Shown: piece after piece, positions 30,527 through 43,300 of the stretch
How the letters are laid out: every line of letters begins with the position of its first letter
How positions within the stretch are numbered: position 1 is the stretch's first letter
From: Asterochloris sp. CNOR1
Taxonomy: Eukaryota > Chlorophyta > Trebouxiophyceae > Trebouxiales > Trebouxiaceae
Assembly (NCBI GenBank): GCA_963969365.1
Contig: OZ017756.1
Location: 2,294,001-2,358,000, forward strand
Length of the DNA: 64,000 nt
Direction of reading: 5' to 3'
Notes under the pieces: generated by a model
The model's input: the letters and a program-made list of their open reading frames with translations, nothing else
Databases searched by the model: none
What the model was told of the DNA's origin: nothing
Program-made: the position numbers and the translations under genes

Positions 30527-33498
30527 ATGAGCCCCCCTTGCCGATGTTTACATGTCCGGCAACTGATTGCCCCCTCAAGACTCAGTCAGTGGCGAAGGAG
30601 CCGGCCTCAAAGCAGGGGATTCAGGAAGGGAATGGCTCAGGCCCGCGGCGGGTGTGTCATGTGCATGCATGTCTGATTGTATCTGTGCACAGGCAGCACA
30701 ATGATGCATGCCACCAGTGTTCCGCATGCAATCAATGCCATGATGGCTTGCGGTTTCCTGCCTGTCGCCTTCCTGCTGATTGCTGCTTAAGTGGTTATCT
30801 CACCCATCAGAGCTCTGCGACACTGTCTCCAAACCTCCCTAATTGCAGGGGAGAGGAGGCAGTCAAGGACTGGATTGCCAGCAATCTGGATAGTGGCAGC
30901 GTGACTAAGGAAAACTTTGCCGGTTCCAGCTCCTGGAGCTCAGCCTACACCTATGAGACTGAGAGCGGCACCAAATATTTTGTCAAAGTCGCGCTGGGGC
31001 GGGACAAAAGCATGTTTGAGGGGGAGGCGCTGGGATTGAGGGCTCTTTACGGTGACCATTTTGTGGTGGGGCAGGGTAATAGTAGATGTTTAGGGGCCAG
31101 GCACTGGGCCCATTGTGCGGTGAGCAGCTAAGGAGCTGGCCTGCTGAAAGCAAGAGTGGTTGATGTGGCTGGCCATTGGGGCTGCAGGACTGTGCAGTGT
31201 GTGATGCTAAAGGAGCGCTGTGTGCAATGCAGCTTTGTTGAGCACGTTGCCATGTGCACTGTTCCATGGCACTCTAGGACTTCAAGCATGTTTTGGTGCC
31301 AGCGACCCTGCATGTCTCATTGCATAGCGTTTCACGCATATGAACACCTGTCAACCCGCTGTGCCCAATTGACTGGATACCATTCAGAGCAAAGCAACAA
31401 AGTCCAACCCTTCTTTCCTCCCTGCAGATGCTGGCGGGCTGAGGATTCCCAAAGTCTACCACTTTGGCGATCTAGGTGACTAACTCTGCTCATTGCCCCT
31501 ATGTGTCCATGGACACTTATCCCAGAGCATGGTTCTGCACCGTCATGTTGGTTGCACCAATCCTGCAGACTGCATCAGCTATGCATGCAGGCCTGTCAGT
31601 TCCTGGCTGACAGTGTGACTGCTGTGCTGGGGTTCACGAAGCCTGCAGACTGCGCTTGCAGCAGATTCTGTTCTGATGCACTTTGTCGCATGCCTGACAT
31701 GCTGTATCAGCAAGTTGCAGGATGTGCTTGACCATGGCCTAGCATTTGGCCAGACCACTGGTGCTGGGCCTACAACACCAGCAGCCAGCTGCACCAGGGT
31801 GTGAATAGCTCTCACCTGCCTTGCTGCAGCACTTAGTCACAAAAGTCTTCCGACCAACAGGCTGCAGGCAGCATTGTGAGAATCTCTGCTGTTCAAGCTG
31901 TGGCGTCTGGCAGTCTATGCTCCCTTTTGGCTACAGGCGGCCGCAACAAGTCGTTTCCTGTGACACAGCTGTTTCTTTCTTCTCAGAGATGCAGACTTGC
32001 ATCTGCACCACCAGAGAGCCTTGCCTGCTGTGCTGTGGGGCTTGGCACTAGCAGTCCTCTCCCTGGATGCCTGCAGGCAACGGCAGTGGGTCCTTCATTG
32101 TGATGGAACACCTCAATTTCGGGGGCTCTTTCAGCCAGGCCGACCTGGGCAGGAATCTAGCGCTCATGCACAAGGCTGAGCCTGCGGTGAGTGACGCATA
32201 CATGTTCTGCTTAACTGGCTGTGCAAAGCTTGAGCAGGAATCTGGGCAGGCAGTTGGCGCAGACGCTAACATGCGTCCTACGCCTCAGCTCGTTGCCTGC
32301 CGCTGTGCTTTTCAACATGCTGCTTGCATGCTGCAGGACCCCATGGCAAAGCAGGGCAAGTTTGGCTTTGCAGTTGACAACACCATTGGTGGCACAGACC
32401 AACCCAATGGGTGGATGGAGAATTGGGTGGACTTTTTCAGGGAGCGGCGCCTTCAGCACATGCTGCGCCTGCTGAACAACTCGCGCTGCAACCAGATGGG
32501 CCAGAAGCTGTGCGACAACCTGGAGAAGCTGTTTGAGGGCTGTGAGGTGGGCTCACTTCGTTGGGCATGCAAGAGAGCTGCTTGCAGTCTTCATGGTTGG
32601 CAAAGCTAGAACCCATATGGGTCTGAGGACTGCAAGTTGCCAGGCAGGGCAGCAGTTGTCAGATTCAAAGATGGTGCCTGGGGGCAACAGGAGTGAAAGC
32701 AGCCACAGCAGGGTGAATCTTTGAGCAGCGTGCCCTTGGCAGGTAGCCGTGCTTGGGAGCACCAGAGCTGTCAGGCCCGGCCTTCTACCGCAGGCAGATA
32801 TCTGTGCACGACCTGTGACTTGAGTGTGTTTGCATCTTCTCACAGGTCAAGCCAAGTGTTTTACACGGGGACCTTTGGTCGGGCAACATCTCTGGCGTGG
32901 ATGGGGAGCCCTCCATTTTTGACCCCGCAGGCAAGCACTTTGCTGTGGAGGACATGCCTTCAGCACCCATGCAGCCTGCAATACGGCAGGGCGACTCTTC
33001 GATGTTGGCCGCCCTCTGCCAGCGTTGCCAACAATCTGCTTGTTGTGCTGCTGCCGTTGGCCCTGTACTGGCACTGCAGGGCCGCCTCACTGCCTGCTCA
33101 CTATTGCTGCAGTGTACTATGGCCACTCAGAGGCCGACTTTGGCATGAGCTGGTGTGCAGGCTTCTCAGACGCTTTTTACAGGTGCGAAATGGGATACCA
33201 AACATATGCTAGGCCAGCACGCTAGCCAGCACACTCTTCATAAGCACATTGGCTTAGGGGACAGTCGGTCTACCTGCAGGGCATATTTTGAGGTCATGCC
33301 AAAACAGCCAGGTGAGCTTGATGTCATGTGTGCCTCTGATTACTGATGCATCACTGACGCAACTCATGTGCTGCAGGTCATGAGGAACGGCGGCAGCTCT
33401 ACCTTCTTTACCATTACCTCAATCACTCTGTGCTTTTCGGTGGAGGATATGTCTCCTCAGCAGAATCCATTTTGTCCAGGCTCACTAGCAAGCTGTGA
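30527..33498 (+). CDS. FN3K: Fructosamine-3-kinase family protein, nine exons, plastid-type leader
   Basis: Phosphorylates ketosamines on glycated proteins, which lets the sugar detach. Exons 30527-30651, 30849-31051, 31428-31475, 32077-32186, 32337-32546, 32846-32930, 33113-33182, 33280-33311 and 33377-33498 join in phase to 334 aa. Family motifs appear in order: TKYFVKVALGRDKSMFEGEA, GLRIPKVYHFGDL, GSFIVMEHLNFGG, FGFAVDNTIGGTDQPNGW, the catalytic LHGDLWSGN (Asp241), IFDPAVYYGHSEADFGMSW and LYLLYHYLNHSVLFGGGY. Residues 1-40 are rich in Arg, Ser and Pro and free of acids (CRCLHVRQLIAPSRLSQWRR), like a chloroplast transit peptide; another in-frame ATG lies at 30512. Intron 6 uses a GC donor (GCAG|GCAAGC), proved by the conserved DPAVYYGH across the joint. 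The first exon is inferred from phase and composition, and the rest is very secure. Confidence 0.92.
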
Positions 33499-34365
33499 GC
33501 ATTCAGCACTGGTGATGTGTGCTCCAAGCTGCTTTGTCATCTTGCTGAACAAGAGAACAGCATGTATTGCCTGACTTGAACCCAACATCCTGCAAATGAA
33601 GACCTTGACCCCGCCTACCACAAACGCAATGCTTTGTGCAAGCTGGCTGCCCTATTGCATGGCACGTACCAGCAGCATTGCAAGACTATGGCTAATGTCC
33701 TAATCTTGTGCAACTCTAAAGGCAACTCTGGGTGGTCTGTCCGCCTGTGAACCCTGAGTGCATCATCAGATAGGCCCAAGCTCATGGACGCCAGACAATC
33801 GCTGTGTCTGCCAGTTGCCAGGTAAAGCACACAATTAGGACATTGCCCATTGCTATCCTGGCACACCATGTAGGGCTGACCTGATGGCAGCTTTTGGAAA
33901 AAAGAGCTGTACAGACATGTTCTGTTACAACAGCAGCCAATGACAACCCTGCTGCTTGCCGGCCATCAGCAAAGAGGCTTTGAGGCTCATCAGCAGACTT
34001 CAACTTCCATGAAACACAACAACAGCACAAAGAAAGCTCAATGGGGAAGGTACAACAACATGCATGAACTCTGTTCTCAGCTTCTGATGCACACAAGGCA
34101 GACATGCCTGCCAGCAATAACAGAGGCTGGCACCTGCCCTACTGGCAGGGCTGCACCAGCTCAAAACATTGTGTAAGTCAGTGTCTGTCCAGATGTTTGT
34201 GCAGGCCAGCGCACAGCATGTCTGCCAGCAGCAGCCGCCCCTGGTACTGACAATGCCAGTGAGGCAGACTGAATGGCTGCAATCAGAAGCAGCCAGTGAC
34301 ACAGTGTACAGCAGGGCGTTGCATTGTGCTGGAGGTGGCTGTGCTGCCAGCAGTCCTGTCTTCAC
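33499..34365. other. Convergent 3' ends, no gene seen
   Basis: This stretch lies between the stop of the plus-strand FN3K gene and the stop of the minus-strand giant gene. I find no exon-like sequence and assume it holds the two 3' UTRs. Confidence 0.5.
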
Positions 34366-37300
34366 CTAGCCTGCCTGAGCACTTATGTACTGCAGTTCAA
34401 AGGCCTCTGCCATCTCCCACTGCACCTGCAGGCAAGACGATGACATGACACAGTGCCTGGCTTTCTGGTGTTGCCACCTCCTTTGCAGACAAGTGTGCAA
34501 GGCCAGGGCAGCGGGGGGCAGTGTTGATTTTGCTGTTATGGAAGACGACTCAACAGCATGATTCTGAGTGCTGAATTGTAAGGGCAACTTGTTGCTGGGC
34601 GCCGGCACACACAATCTCCTTGGACAACAGCTGACCATGTCTGCATCCTGTCTGCGCTTGCCCCTCGCAACCGGGGCGGCCCCAAAGGAGTAGAGGCCCG
34701 TGCTTCCGTCCATCTGCCAGGGTGGCACAGCTGGGGCCCTGAGGTCTGAGGTCCAGCGCGCCGGCACCGGCTGCATGCTGGCAGCTCTGCGCTGCGGCAG
34801 CGGAGATGCTGGGCGCATGCTGAACTCCTCCTACATGAGCAGGGGCTCAGTGCTCAGTCTGGGAAACAACAGAAAGCAACTGGCAGGGGGAGATAACGTT
34901 GTTGCAGCTTTGTGCTGACTGACACGTGAATGTGCTCAGATACTCAGCTGGGCATGAGCCTGCAGCAGCTGCGCCAAGAGTCCTGCATCTTAGGGCTGGA
35001 CAGCGCAGGCTGCAGCTGCATGTCAAGTCACCACAAAGGGTGCAGGCCGTTCCCGCCTCTGTCAGCATACAGCAGACCCACTCTCACATACTCAACCAGC
35101 TTGCCTGCAGCTCTCTGCAGTTCCGCACAGCCTTCACACCTGCATGGCTCCTGTGCCCCACAGCGGGGCCTGCCTCGACTGCTGGGGCTTGCCCCTGGGA
35201 TCATCCAGCCAGCCCCAGCGGGGGCGCTTCCTGGCCCCAGTGCCAGCAGCCCCCTCCACGCTGGCACCTCTGCTGGGGCTGGCAAGGCCACGACTCTGCC
35301 TGGCTGCAAACGCCCTCTCCTCAGCATAGGGGACAGCCATTGGCACAGGACTGGGGGCTGGCAGCACTTCGTGTGGGACTGCAAAGGCTGGAGGCATGGC
35401 CTCTGGGGTGGCTGGCTTGCCAATGCTGTCCAGGCTCATACCAGCAGGGGATGGCTCAGGTGCAGTGCCTTCAGGTGCAAAGCCTGCAAGGATCTGAATA
35501 AAAAGTGAAGACGGCTCTGACAAGAATCAAGCGATGGCGTCTGAGCATCATAGATGGCAGGCAAGGATTGGCGCAAGGCCTACATGTATGGATCAGCATG
35601 AGCCCGCAGCTGAGCCACTGCAGGCCACTTTCACCTGCTGAACACACTGAAGAGAGCCGCTGGAATGGTTGGCCCAGCAGCCGTGCATATGCCACTGATA
35701 TGCCAGGCTCAGCTGCCTCTTTGTCAATGTGTGTAGCAGCGCTGAGAACAGTCATCTGTAGTTTCTCAAATATGCACACAAAACCCAAAAACGGGTGCAA
35801 CTGTGACCTCCATTCACTGCCTATGCACAGCAGGCCTCAAAAAGTGGGCAAGCCTAAACTATGATGTATGGAAGTGCCTCTGCCAACACGCGGCAGCTTC
35901 TCAGCTGCACCCTTGTCCCAGAAACATGCTCTGATTAAAGCTTGGCGAGCAGCAAACCCCGAGTACCCCGTTCATTAAATGTCTTCCTCGCCATGTCTCA
36001 AGACCACCTGAACACCTCTCAGGGTAAACGCAGTCAGCAGCCCTGACAGGCTCACCAGCTGCATCCTCAGCCGCAGCCTCCCCAGTGCCAGCAGTGTCCG
36101 CCACAATCTCTCCAACCCCAACGCCAATGTGCGCCTGAGGTGTGGTGAAGGGTGCTCCATACATGGCAGTGCCGTACTTGCGGGCCGCCGGGTCGTACCT
36201 GCAGGCAGCGTCCCATTCTTTGTGTCTGTGGACCTGGCCAACTCAACAGCTAGATAAGGGCTGATGCATATGCAGCAGTGGGCCCCAGGCCGGCTGGAGC
36301 TGGCGAGGTGGAAAGGGACTCCTGTGTGCCTCTCCAATACATATAGGCATGCGGGTGTGAAGGAGTTGCCGCAACTCAGACACTCCTGTCCAGTGCAGGG
36401 CAGTCACCAGTGAACACTGGAAAGTGGCAATCCTGGCGCAAATGCCATTCCCCGCCACTCTAAATTGCATTGCACTGGGCAGAAGTGGGCAGCCTGGTGT
36501 CTTGCACTGGGCAGGAAGCACCGGCAGATAGGGACTCTTATGTGCATCCCCAGCACCGAAAGTGCGCAGGAGTAGGCAGCACAAAAAGGTGTGGGTGTGA
36601 AGGAGCCGCTGCCACCCAGACACCTCTGTCCCGAGCAGGGCAGCCAGTGACAGAGATAGACGGCATTCCCCGCTGCAAGTGCCATTTTCCAAGGCCATGA
36701 GCTGCACTGATGTCGGCAGCAGTGGGCAACCTGGTGTCTTGCACAGGGCAATTAGCACAGGTGAAAAGGCTGATTTGTGCCTCCCAAGCACAAACAGGCG
36801 CTGGTGTGAAGGAGCTGTTGCAGTCCAGACACCTCTGTCCAGTGCAGGGCAGTCGTGGGCTTGAGAAAATGGCATTCTCTGAAGCCCTGCACTGGACATG
36901 ACATTTCCTGCTGCAAATGCTGTTTCTAAAGGCCACGAGCTGCACTCTAGAGCCCTATGAGCGGCACACAGGAGCCCCTTTACCTGTCCATCCCGTGTAA
37001 TCAACATACCAGGCCACATACTGCTGCCCACCTGATCTAGTCGGCAGGAGTAGGCGGCCTGTTGTCTTGCACAGGGCATTTAGCACAGGTGAAAAGACTT
37101 GCTTGTGCCTCCCCAGCGCAAACAAGCGCTGGTGTGAAGAAGCTGCTGCAGCCCGGGCACCTCCATCTAGTGCAGGGCAGTTGTGGGCCTTCAGAAAACG
37201 GCATTTCCTGACGCAAATGCCACTTCCTGAGGCCGTGAGCTGTACTGTAGTGAGCCAGAGTGGGCAGCCTGGTGTCTTTCCCAGGGTAGGAAGCACAGGT

Positions 37301-40300
37301 AAACAGAGACTCTTGTGTGCTTTTCCAGCACATATAGGCATGCAGGCATGAAGGAGCCACCGCACCTCAGACACTCCTGTCCAGTGCAGCAGCAAATGCC
37401 ATTTCCAGAGGCCATGACTGCACCGCACTGGGCTGGAGTTGGCAGCCTGGTGGTTTGCGCAGAGCAGGAAGCACAGGCAAAAAGGGGCTCCTGTGTGCCT
37501 CTCCAGCACATCTACGCATGGGGGTGACAAAGCTCTTGCAACCCAGACACCTCTGTCCTGTGCGGGGCACTTGCGGCCCTTGAAAAGACTGCGATTCATG
37601 CCCCAGATGCCATTTCCTGATGCCGTGAACTGCCCCGTAGTGGGCAGGAATAGGCAGTCTGGTCTCTTACGCAGGGGAAAAAGCAAAAAAGAAGGGCTTC
37701 AATATTCCTCCTCAGCACAGCGTGGGTGTCAAGGACCTGCTGCAACCCCAGACACCTCTATCCCATGCAGGGCAATTCCAGATCCACACAAAAGGCTTTT
37801 CCTACCGTAAACGCCAGTGGTGGAGGCCGTGAACTGCACTGTAGTGAGCAGGAGCGGGCAGCCTGGTGTTTTGCACAAGGCAGGAAGCACAGGCCAAAAG
37901 AGGCTCCTGTGTGCCTCCCCAGCACGTTCATGCGAAGGGGTAATAAAGCTGTTACAAACTAGACACCTCTGTCCAGAGCAGGGCACTTGCGGCTCTGAAG
38001 AAACTGTGTTTCATGCTGCAAATGCCATTCCCTGTTGCTGCGAACTGCACTGTAGGGCAGAAGTGGGCAGTCTGGTATCTCGCATAGGGCAGGAAATCCA
38101 GGTTGAAAGGGGCTACTCTGTGCCTCCGCAGCAGCACAAATAGGCATGGGTGTGGAGGAGATGCTGCAATCCAGACGCCTCTGTCCACTGCAGGGGCATT
38201 TAAACCTCTGAGGAAGTGGGCATTTCCTGCTGCAGATGCCATTTCCCGAGGCCGAGAAATGCACTGTAGTGGGCAGAAGTGGGCAGTCTGGTATCGTGCA
38301 TAGGGCAGGGCATACTGGTTGAAAGAAGCTACTCTGTGCCTCCGCAACAGCACAACTAGGTATAGGTGTGAAGGGCTTGCTGCAGCCAAGACACCTCTGT
38401 TCAGTGCAGGACACTTGCAGCCAAAAAGTTCTTTGCACTTCCCGCAGATGCTATTTCCTGAGGCTTCGAACTGTACTGTAGTGGGCAGCCTGGTGTCTTG
38501 CACAGGGCAGGCCGTACAGTTGAGAAAGGCTTCTACAATCCTCCCAAGCACAGCTAACCTGTGCTAGGAAGGCCTAAAGAGGGCCCATTCAACTGTACTT
38601 GCTGCGGCCTGGGTGTGAAGGAGCTGCTGCACCTGGAAAACCTCTGTCCAGTGCAGGGCAACTCTCAATCCCACAAAAACGGCATTTCCTGCTGAACATT
38701 CCAGTTGTTGAGTGCATGACCTGCGCCACAGTGGGCAGGAGTAGGCACCAGGTGCCTTGCACAGGGCAGGAAGCAAAGGTGATATGGGCTACGTTCCTCC
38801 CCAGCACAGATAGGCATGGGTGGGAAGGAGCTGCTGCAACCCAGACACCTCTGTACAGTGCAAGGCAGTGGACAGAGAGGAAGAATGAACATGGGCATTA
38901 CTTGCCACAGCTTGCCACTTCTCATGGCCCTGAGCTGCACTAAAGTGGGCAGGAGCAGGCAGACTTGGCGTCATGCACAGGGCGGCAAAGTCAGACATGT
39001 GTGGTACAGATCTTCAGAATGCCTGTCGACAATCCAGCATTCTGATACCAGGTGCCTGATGAGAGACTGTCCTGATACCACAGGCAATGCCTGCCAATTG
39101 CAGAGGGGCATGGCAGTCACTTACAAAGGCTGGACAGCAAGACGAGACATTGACTCCAGCTGCTGACTTGGCTGCTGGATTGAATGTCACAATGTTATGA
39201 CAGCTGAGGGCACCTGACACTGGGTTGTGCATGTCTTCAGAAGAGTAGCCCAGCAGAGCAGAGCGGCTGGTCCATCTTAACGCAAGCCCTGGCGGGCATA
39301 CGCGCCACAATCACCTCAGTCACTGGAATGAAGATCATTCCAGTGAGTTTGATGGCTGTGGTCAGGTATGCTAGTCAGAAAGGCCCAGCAAGACGTACTC
39401 CTGCTGCAGCAGAAGATCTCTGCTGCTTGGCGCGCCCATGATGGAGAGGAAGGCGCAGAGAGGGGCGTTCAGCACGACCTCTGCCGTGCACACTCCACCC
39501 TGAGGCCTCCCCACCCCCACACACGCTAAGCCCAGACACATCTCACTCACGCATGCTTCACTAATGGTCAGGACTCCGTCACCTGGGTCAGCGAGTTCAT
39601 GTGGCACACGTCAGAAACTCGCCAGGATCTTGATGGGCTGGGGCACACAGCAACAAGAGGCACGGCTTACTGATGTCTGCCCCCTATTGAATCCTTGGGA
39701 GCCAGTGTACATGCAACAAAGGCAGCTGAGCTGGGGCACACGTCTTACTGATGGCTGCAGGCAGAGAAGCATTGCTGCCATGATGGACTATGAAGCACTC
39801 AGTCAGCACCTTTGTAAAGGTGGCTGAATAAGTTAGTCTGAAGCACACAGACACTTTAGGACTTGCGTACCTGCTCTGGGTTTCCAGCACCCTGTTCACC
39901 TCTACAAGCTACAACTGACACTTGTGAGAAGCAAGGGCACCGTAGCTTGCATATTCTGGCAGCTAATGCAGTCATTCCCAAAGAGACAATCCCAACATTT
40001 CCAGGCAGGGTCACATGCCTTGGGCATGCGACAAACAACGAGCCTCCCCAAAGGGGTGCCTGTGGCCTCCTGCTGCACAAGCCAAGGCAAACTTGGCATG
40101 TAGAGCAGAAGAAAATCGGCAGCCCCAACTCGTTATGAGGTCCCTCACTTCACTCTAGGCATGCAGGCTTGTGTTGCGCAAAGCAAGCTTGTCTTGGGCA
40201 ATGTGCTTTACCAGCTCTAGTCCCTCAGCGGGTGACTCAAAGCGGGCAGGGTCAAATTTCGTGTGGCAATGTTGTGCCAAGCGTTCCTGTCTCATAAGCT

Positions 40301-43300
40301 CTGCAGGTGGCGGGAGCTTGCAAGTGCAGAGTAAGTAACACCAACCTCAATCTCAACTGTGTGGTGGACTGGTAGATGTGCAGCGTTGAAGTGAGCGCTG
40401 ATCGGAAGACTGAAAACTCCATCAGCCATACAGCTCAGTTGTCAGCCTTCCACTCAGCTCACTTCAGAACATGCACACCTATCAGTTAATCACCCAATTG
40501 CAGTTGAAGCTGGTATTTTCTTTCTGGACTTGCCTCAAGCCCCCGCCACCCGCAGAGCTCATTTCTGTTGCCATAGCCGATTGCTGCATGCTACACTGCC
40601 CATAATCTGGCACTCAGTCACCACATGACAGGGCATCATTTGCAAATGAATCAATGCAGAAGTGCTCAGGTTGTGGAGTTTCGTCTTGCTACCAGCTCAA
40701 CTTGGCCGCCTGCCAAGGCATTGCAGAGAGCCCCTTCACTCATGTGGTATGGGTGAGCTGCCACAGGCTGGCATGCCATGATGGGTTGAGTTGCATCTGG
40801 CCCGAAGATGTGCACCTAATCTGCTGCACACCCTCAAGCCTGTTACACTTTGCCCAATGCCATAGCATGCAAACAACTAGTGCAGGCACCCAGAACGCCC
40901 CCAGCTTCTGAACAGCACTGCAGCTGCTGTGTCTAAGCGCACAGAGGCACAGAGGCAACTCCCCGCCAGACGGAGGCCTGCAGGGGGTCAACATCCAAAG
41001 CAGCCACTCACTTGGGACTGTCGGCAGCAACAGGCACTCCTGTTGCCAGGACAGGGTACACGTCCTCACCGTGGCGGCGGGCCGCCGGGTCATACCTGCA
41101 GGGCGAGGGAGAGCAGCAGTGGTCTCAGCCCACTCTGGTTGCTGCCGCACTTCACTGCTGGATTCGGGGTGACCACTTGGTGCTGAAGCAGTGCTGCCTG
41201 ATTGCACAGGGCACAACAAAGCGGCTGCTGCCGTATGATGTGGTGCATCATGCAGCAGTTGCCGAACTCTCAATGAGGAGGGGGTGGTCTGCCAACTAGG
41301 GGATATAGACTGATGCGCAGCTGCTTCGGCCAAAGTCACAACACAACACAGCATATGGCAGCCCCAGGAGCTCTGCACACCTGGGGCTGTTGTCAGGGTC
41401 ACCCAGGAAGAGGCGCACCGACTCCCTGCGCTCCCGCTGGGGCACCTGCACCCGCACAGCGGCGGGGGCAGGGACGCGCATGGCAGTGGGGGGAGCCCGT
41501 GATGTGGATGCCCCCACGCCCGTGGAGGCGAGGGGGGGGCTGACGGGGGTGGCCACCCCCAACGGCCCGCTCGTGATTGGCGCGCACGGTTCAGCCAGGG
41601 GTTGCTTCCCCAGCCCAGACCCTGCAGTCATGCAGGTTTTTGTGAGAGGTGCTGCTTGCTCATGCTGCAGCGCATGAAACACAGAGGACACCCTCGATGT
41701 TTGACATTGTGTGCTACTGCTTTCTGCATTGTCTATCCGCATGCAAATGCAACAGCATCTTGTGATGAGGAGACGTGTATCTGTCAAGGCAGGCAGCAAG
41801 CGCAGCCTGCAGCAGTTGTGAGGACACACACATGTGAGGCCCACCTGCAGAGGCCCTTCGCCTGACTGCGCCCAGGACGTCTGCCTTGATGCGCGCAGTG
41901 TCACTCCTGTCATGCCCCAGGGGCTGCAGCGCATCAGCGCGCTGCCCTGCTGGCAGCAGTTCTGCAATGTACACTGCAGGCCCAAACTTGAGGGCTGCTG
42001 GGTCATACCTGCAGGGTTGACAGGCGCCCGTCGGCTGAAAGGCAAGGTGCTGTATCCAGCCAATCCCTTGCAGACGTGTATTGCTGCCTGGCAAGGATAA
42101 CCTCTAAGCAGCTGCTGTTCCTGTCTCTCAGCAGTGCAACGCAGCTGAGTTGGCAGATAAGTTGTATGGATTGCTCAGAAGCCATGACCAACAGCTGAGC
42201 CCACGCCTGAGTTTACCACCTCCGCTTATGCAGCCAATGTTCAGCAGCCACCAGCCTTTGAGCAGCCACCAGGAGCTGATAAGCAGGCATAAACACATAG
42301 ACTGAAACTGCAGCAATGTCGCACCTGGGACTCTGGTCCTCATCATCAATCACTTCAGGCGGGCGTTGCCTGACTGCTATGCGCACCCTCTCCTCTGCGA
42401 CAGCTGGGGCAGGCGCCGCAGCGGCTGGCACCCTCACCCACACGTCTGCCAGCCGTGGCGCACTGCTCGTCTCCATTGGCACCTCCACTACAGGCAGAGA
42501 GGTGAGGCGGAGTTGAAAAAGTTGAGGATGACCTGCGCTGAAAATGTGCATTGTTGGTCCCAAGCTCCAAAGCTGAGGTGAGGCGCAGCAGAGATGGATC
42601 GCGGAACAAAGCTGCCAGCCCATTCAGCGCATCAACGCAACGTGCGATGACTTTTGTGCCGGAGGCGCTCCTCATGAACAGCCTGTGGAGACCACCAGAG
42701 ATGGCATGGTCAGGCAGGCTGCACTGCTGTGCTGACCTTCAATCTCAGGCGTCACAAGGACGTCTGACTGCATGTGGTCTGGGGGTCTGGGCGACTCCAG
42801 GGGGCCCGCCTTGAAGAAGCCCTGGTACTGGTCTGGAACTGCAGCAACGAAGAGATGGCCTGGGAGTGTGGGGCCAAGAGAATGGCTCAGTGCATTGGAC
42901 AAGGGGAGCCGTGCACATGCTGCAACCTAGTCAGGCGCACCAATCAAGGTAGCCATGGCCCCACTCATTCCCACAGAGGGGACGGCTTGCGATTGCTGCA
43001 GAGTGCCTCAACATTTGTTAACGAGGCCTGTTGCAGCAGATGCCAGGCGACTGCGAGGTTGTACAATCTCAGCAGTGCTCGAACAACATTCGTGAGATGC
43101 TGACATTGTGTTCCAGCTTACAGGCAGGCAGATGTGGCGCTGTCACAATGTTCTCACCTCCGCGCAGGCTGCTCCCACCGCCCTGCCCCTCCTCCAGGTG
43201 CTCCTCTGCCGAGCGCAGCACCTCGTCGGCCACTGGCTGCCCGTCCGCTGCCCGCCGCCGCCCTGCAGCATGGAGTACAGGGTTGATGGGAAGACCCTGG

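Noticed and set aside
36404-38551. Series of minus-strand frames with similar Cys/Ser-rich peptides
   Set aside because: They arise from reading the 210-bp tandem units; frames change from unit to unit and no splice chain links them.
36350-38990. CRISPR-like array
   Set aside because: Units are about 210 bp, diverged throughout and without short identical repeats separated by unique spacers.
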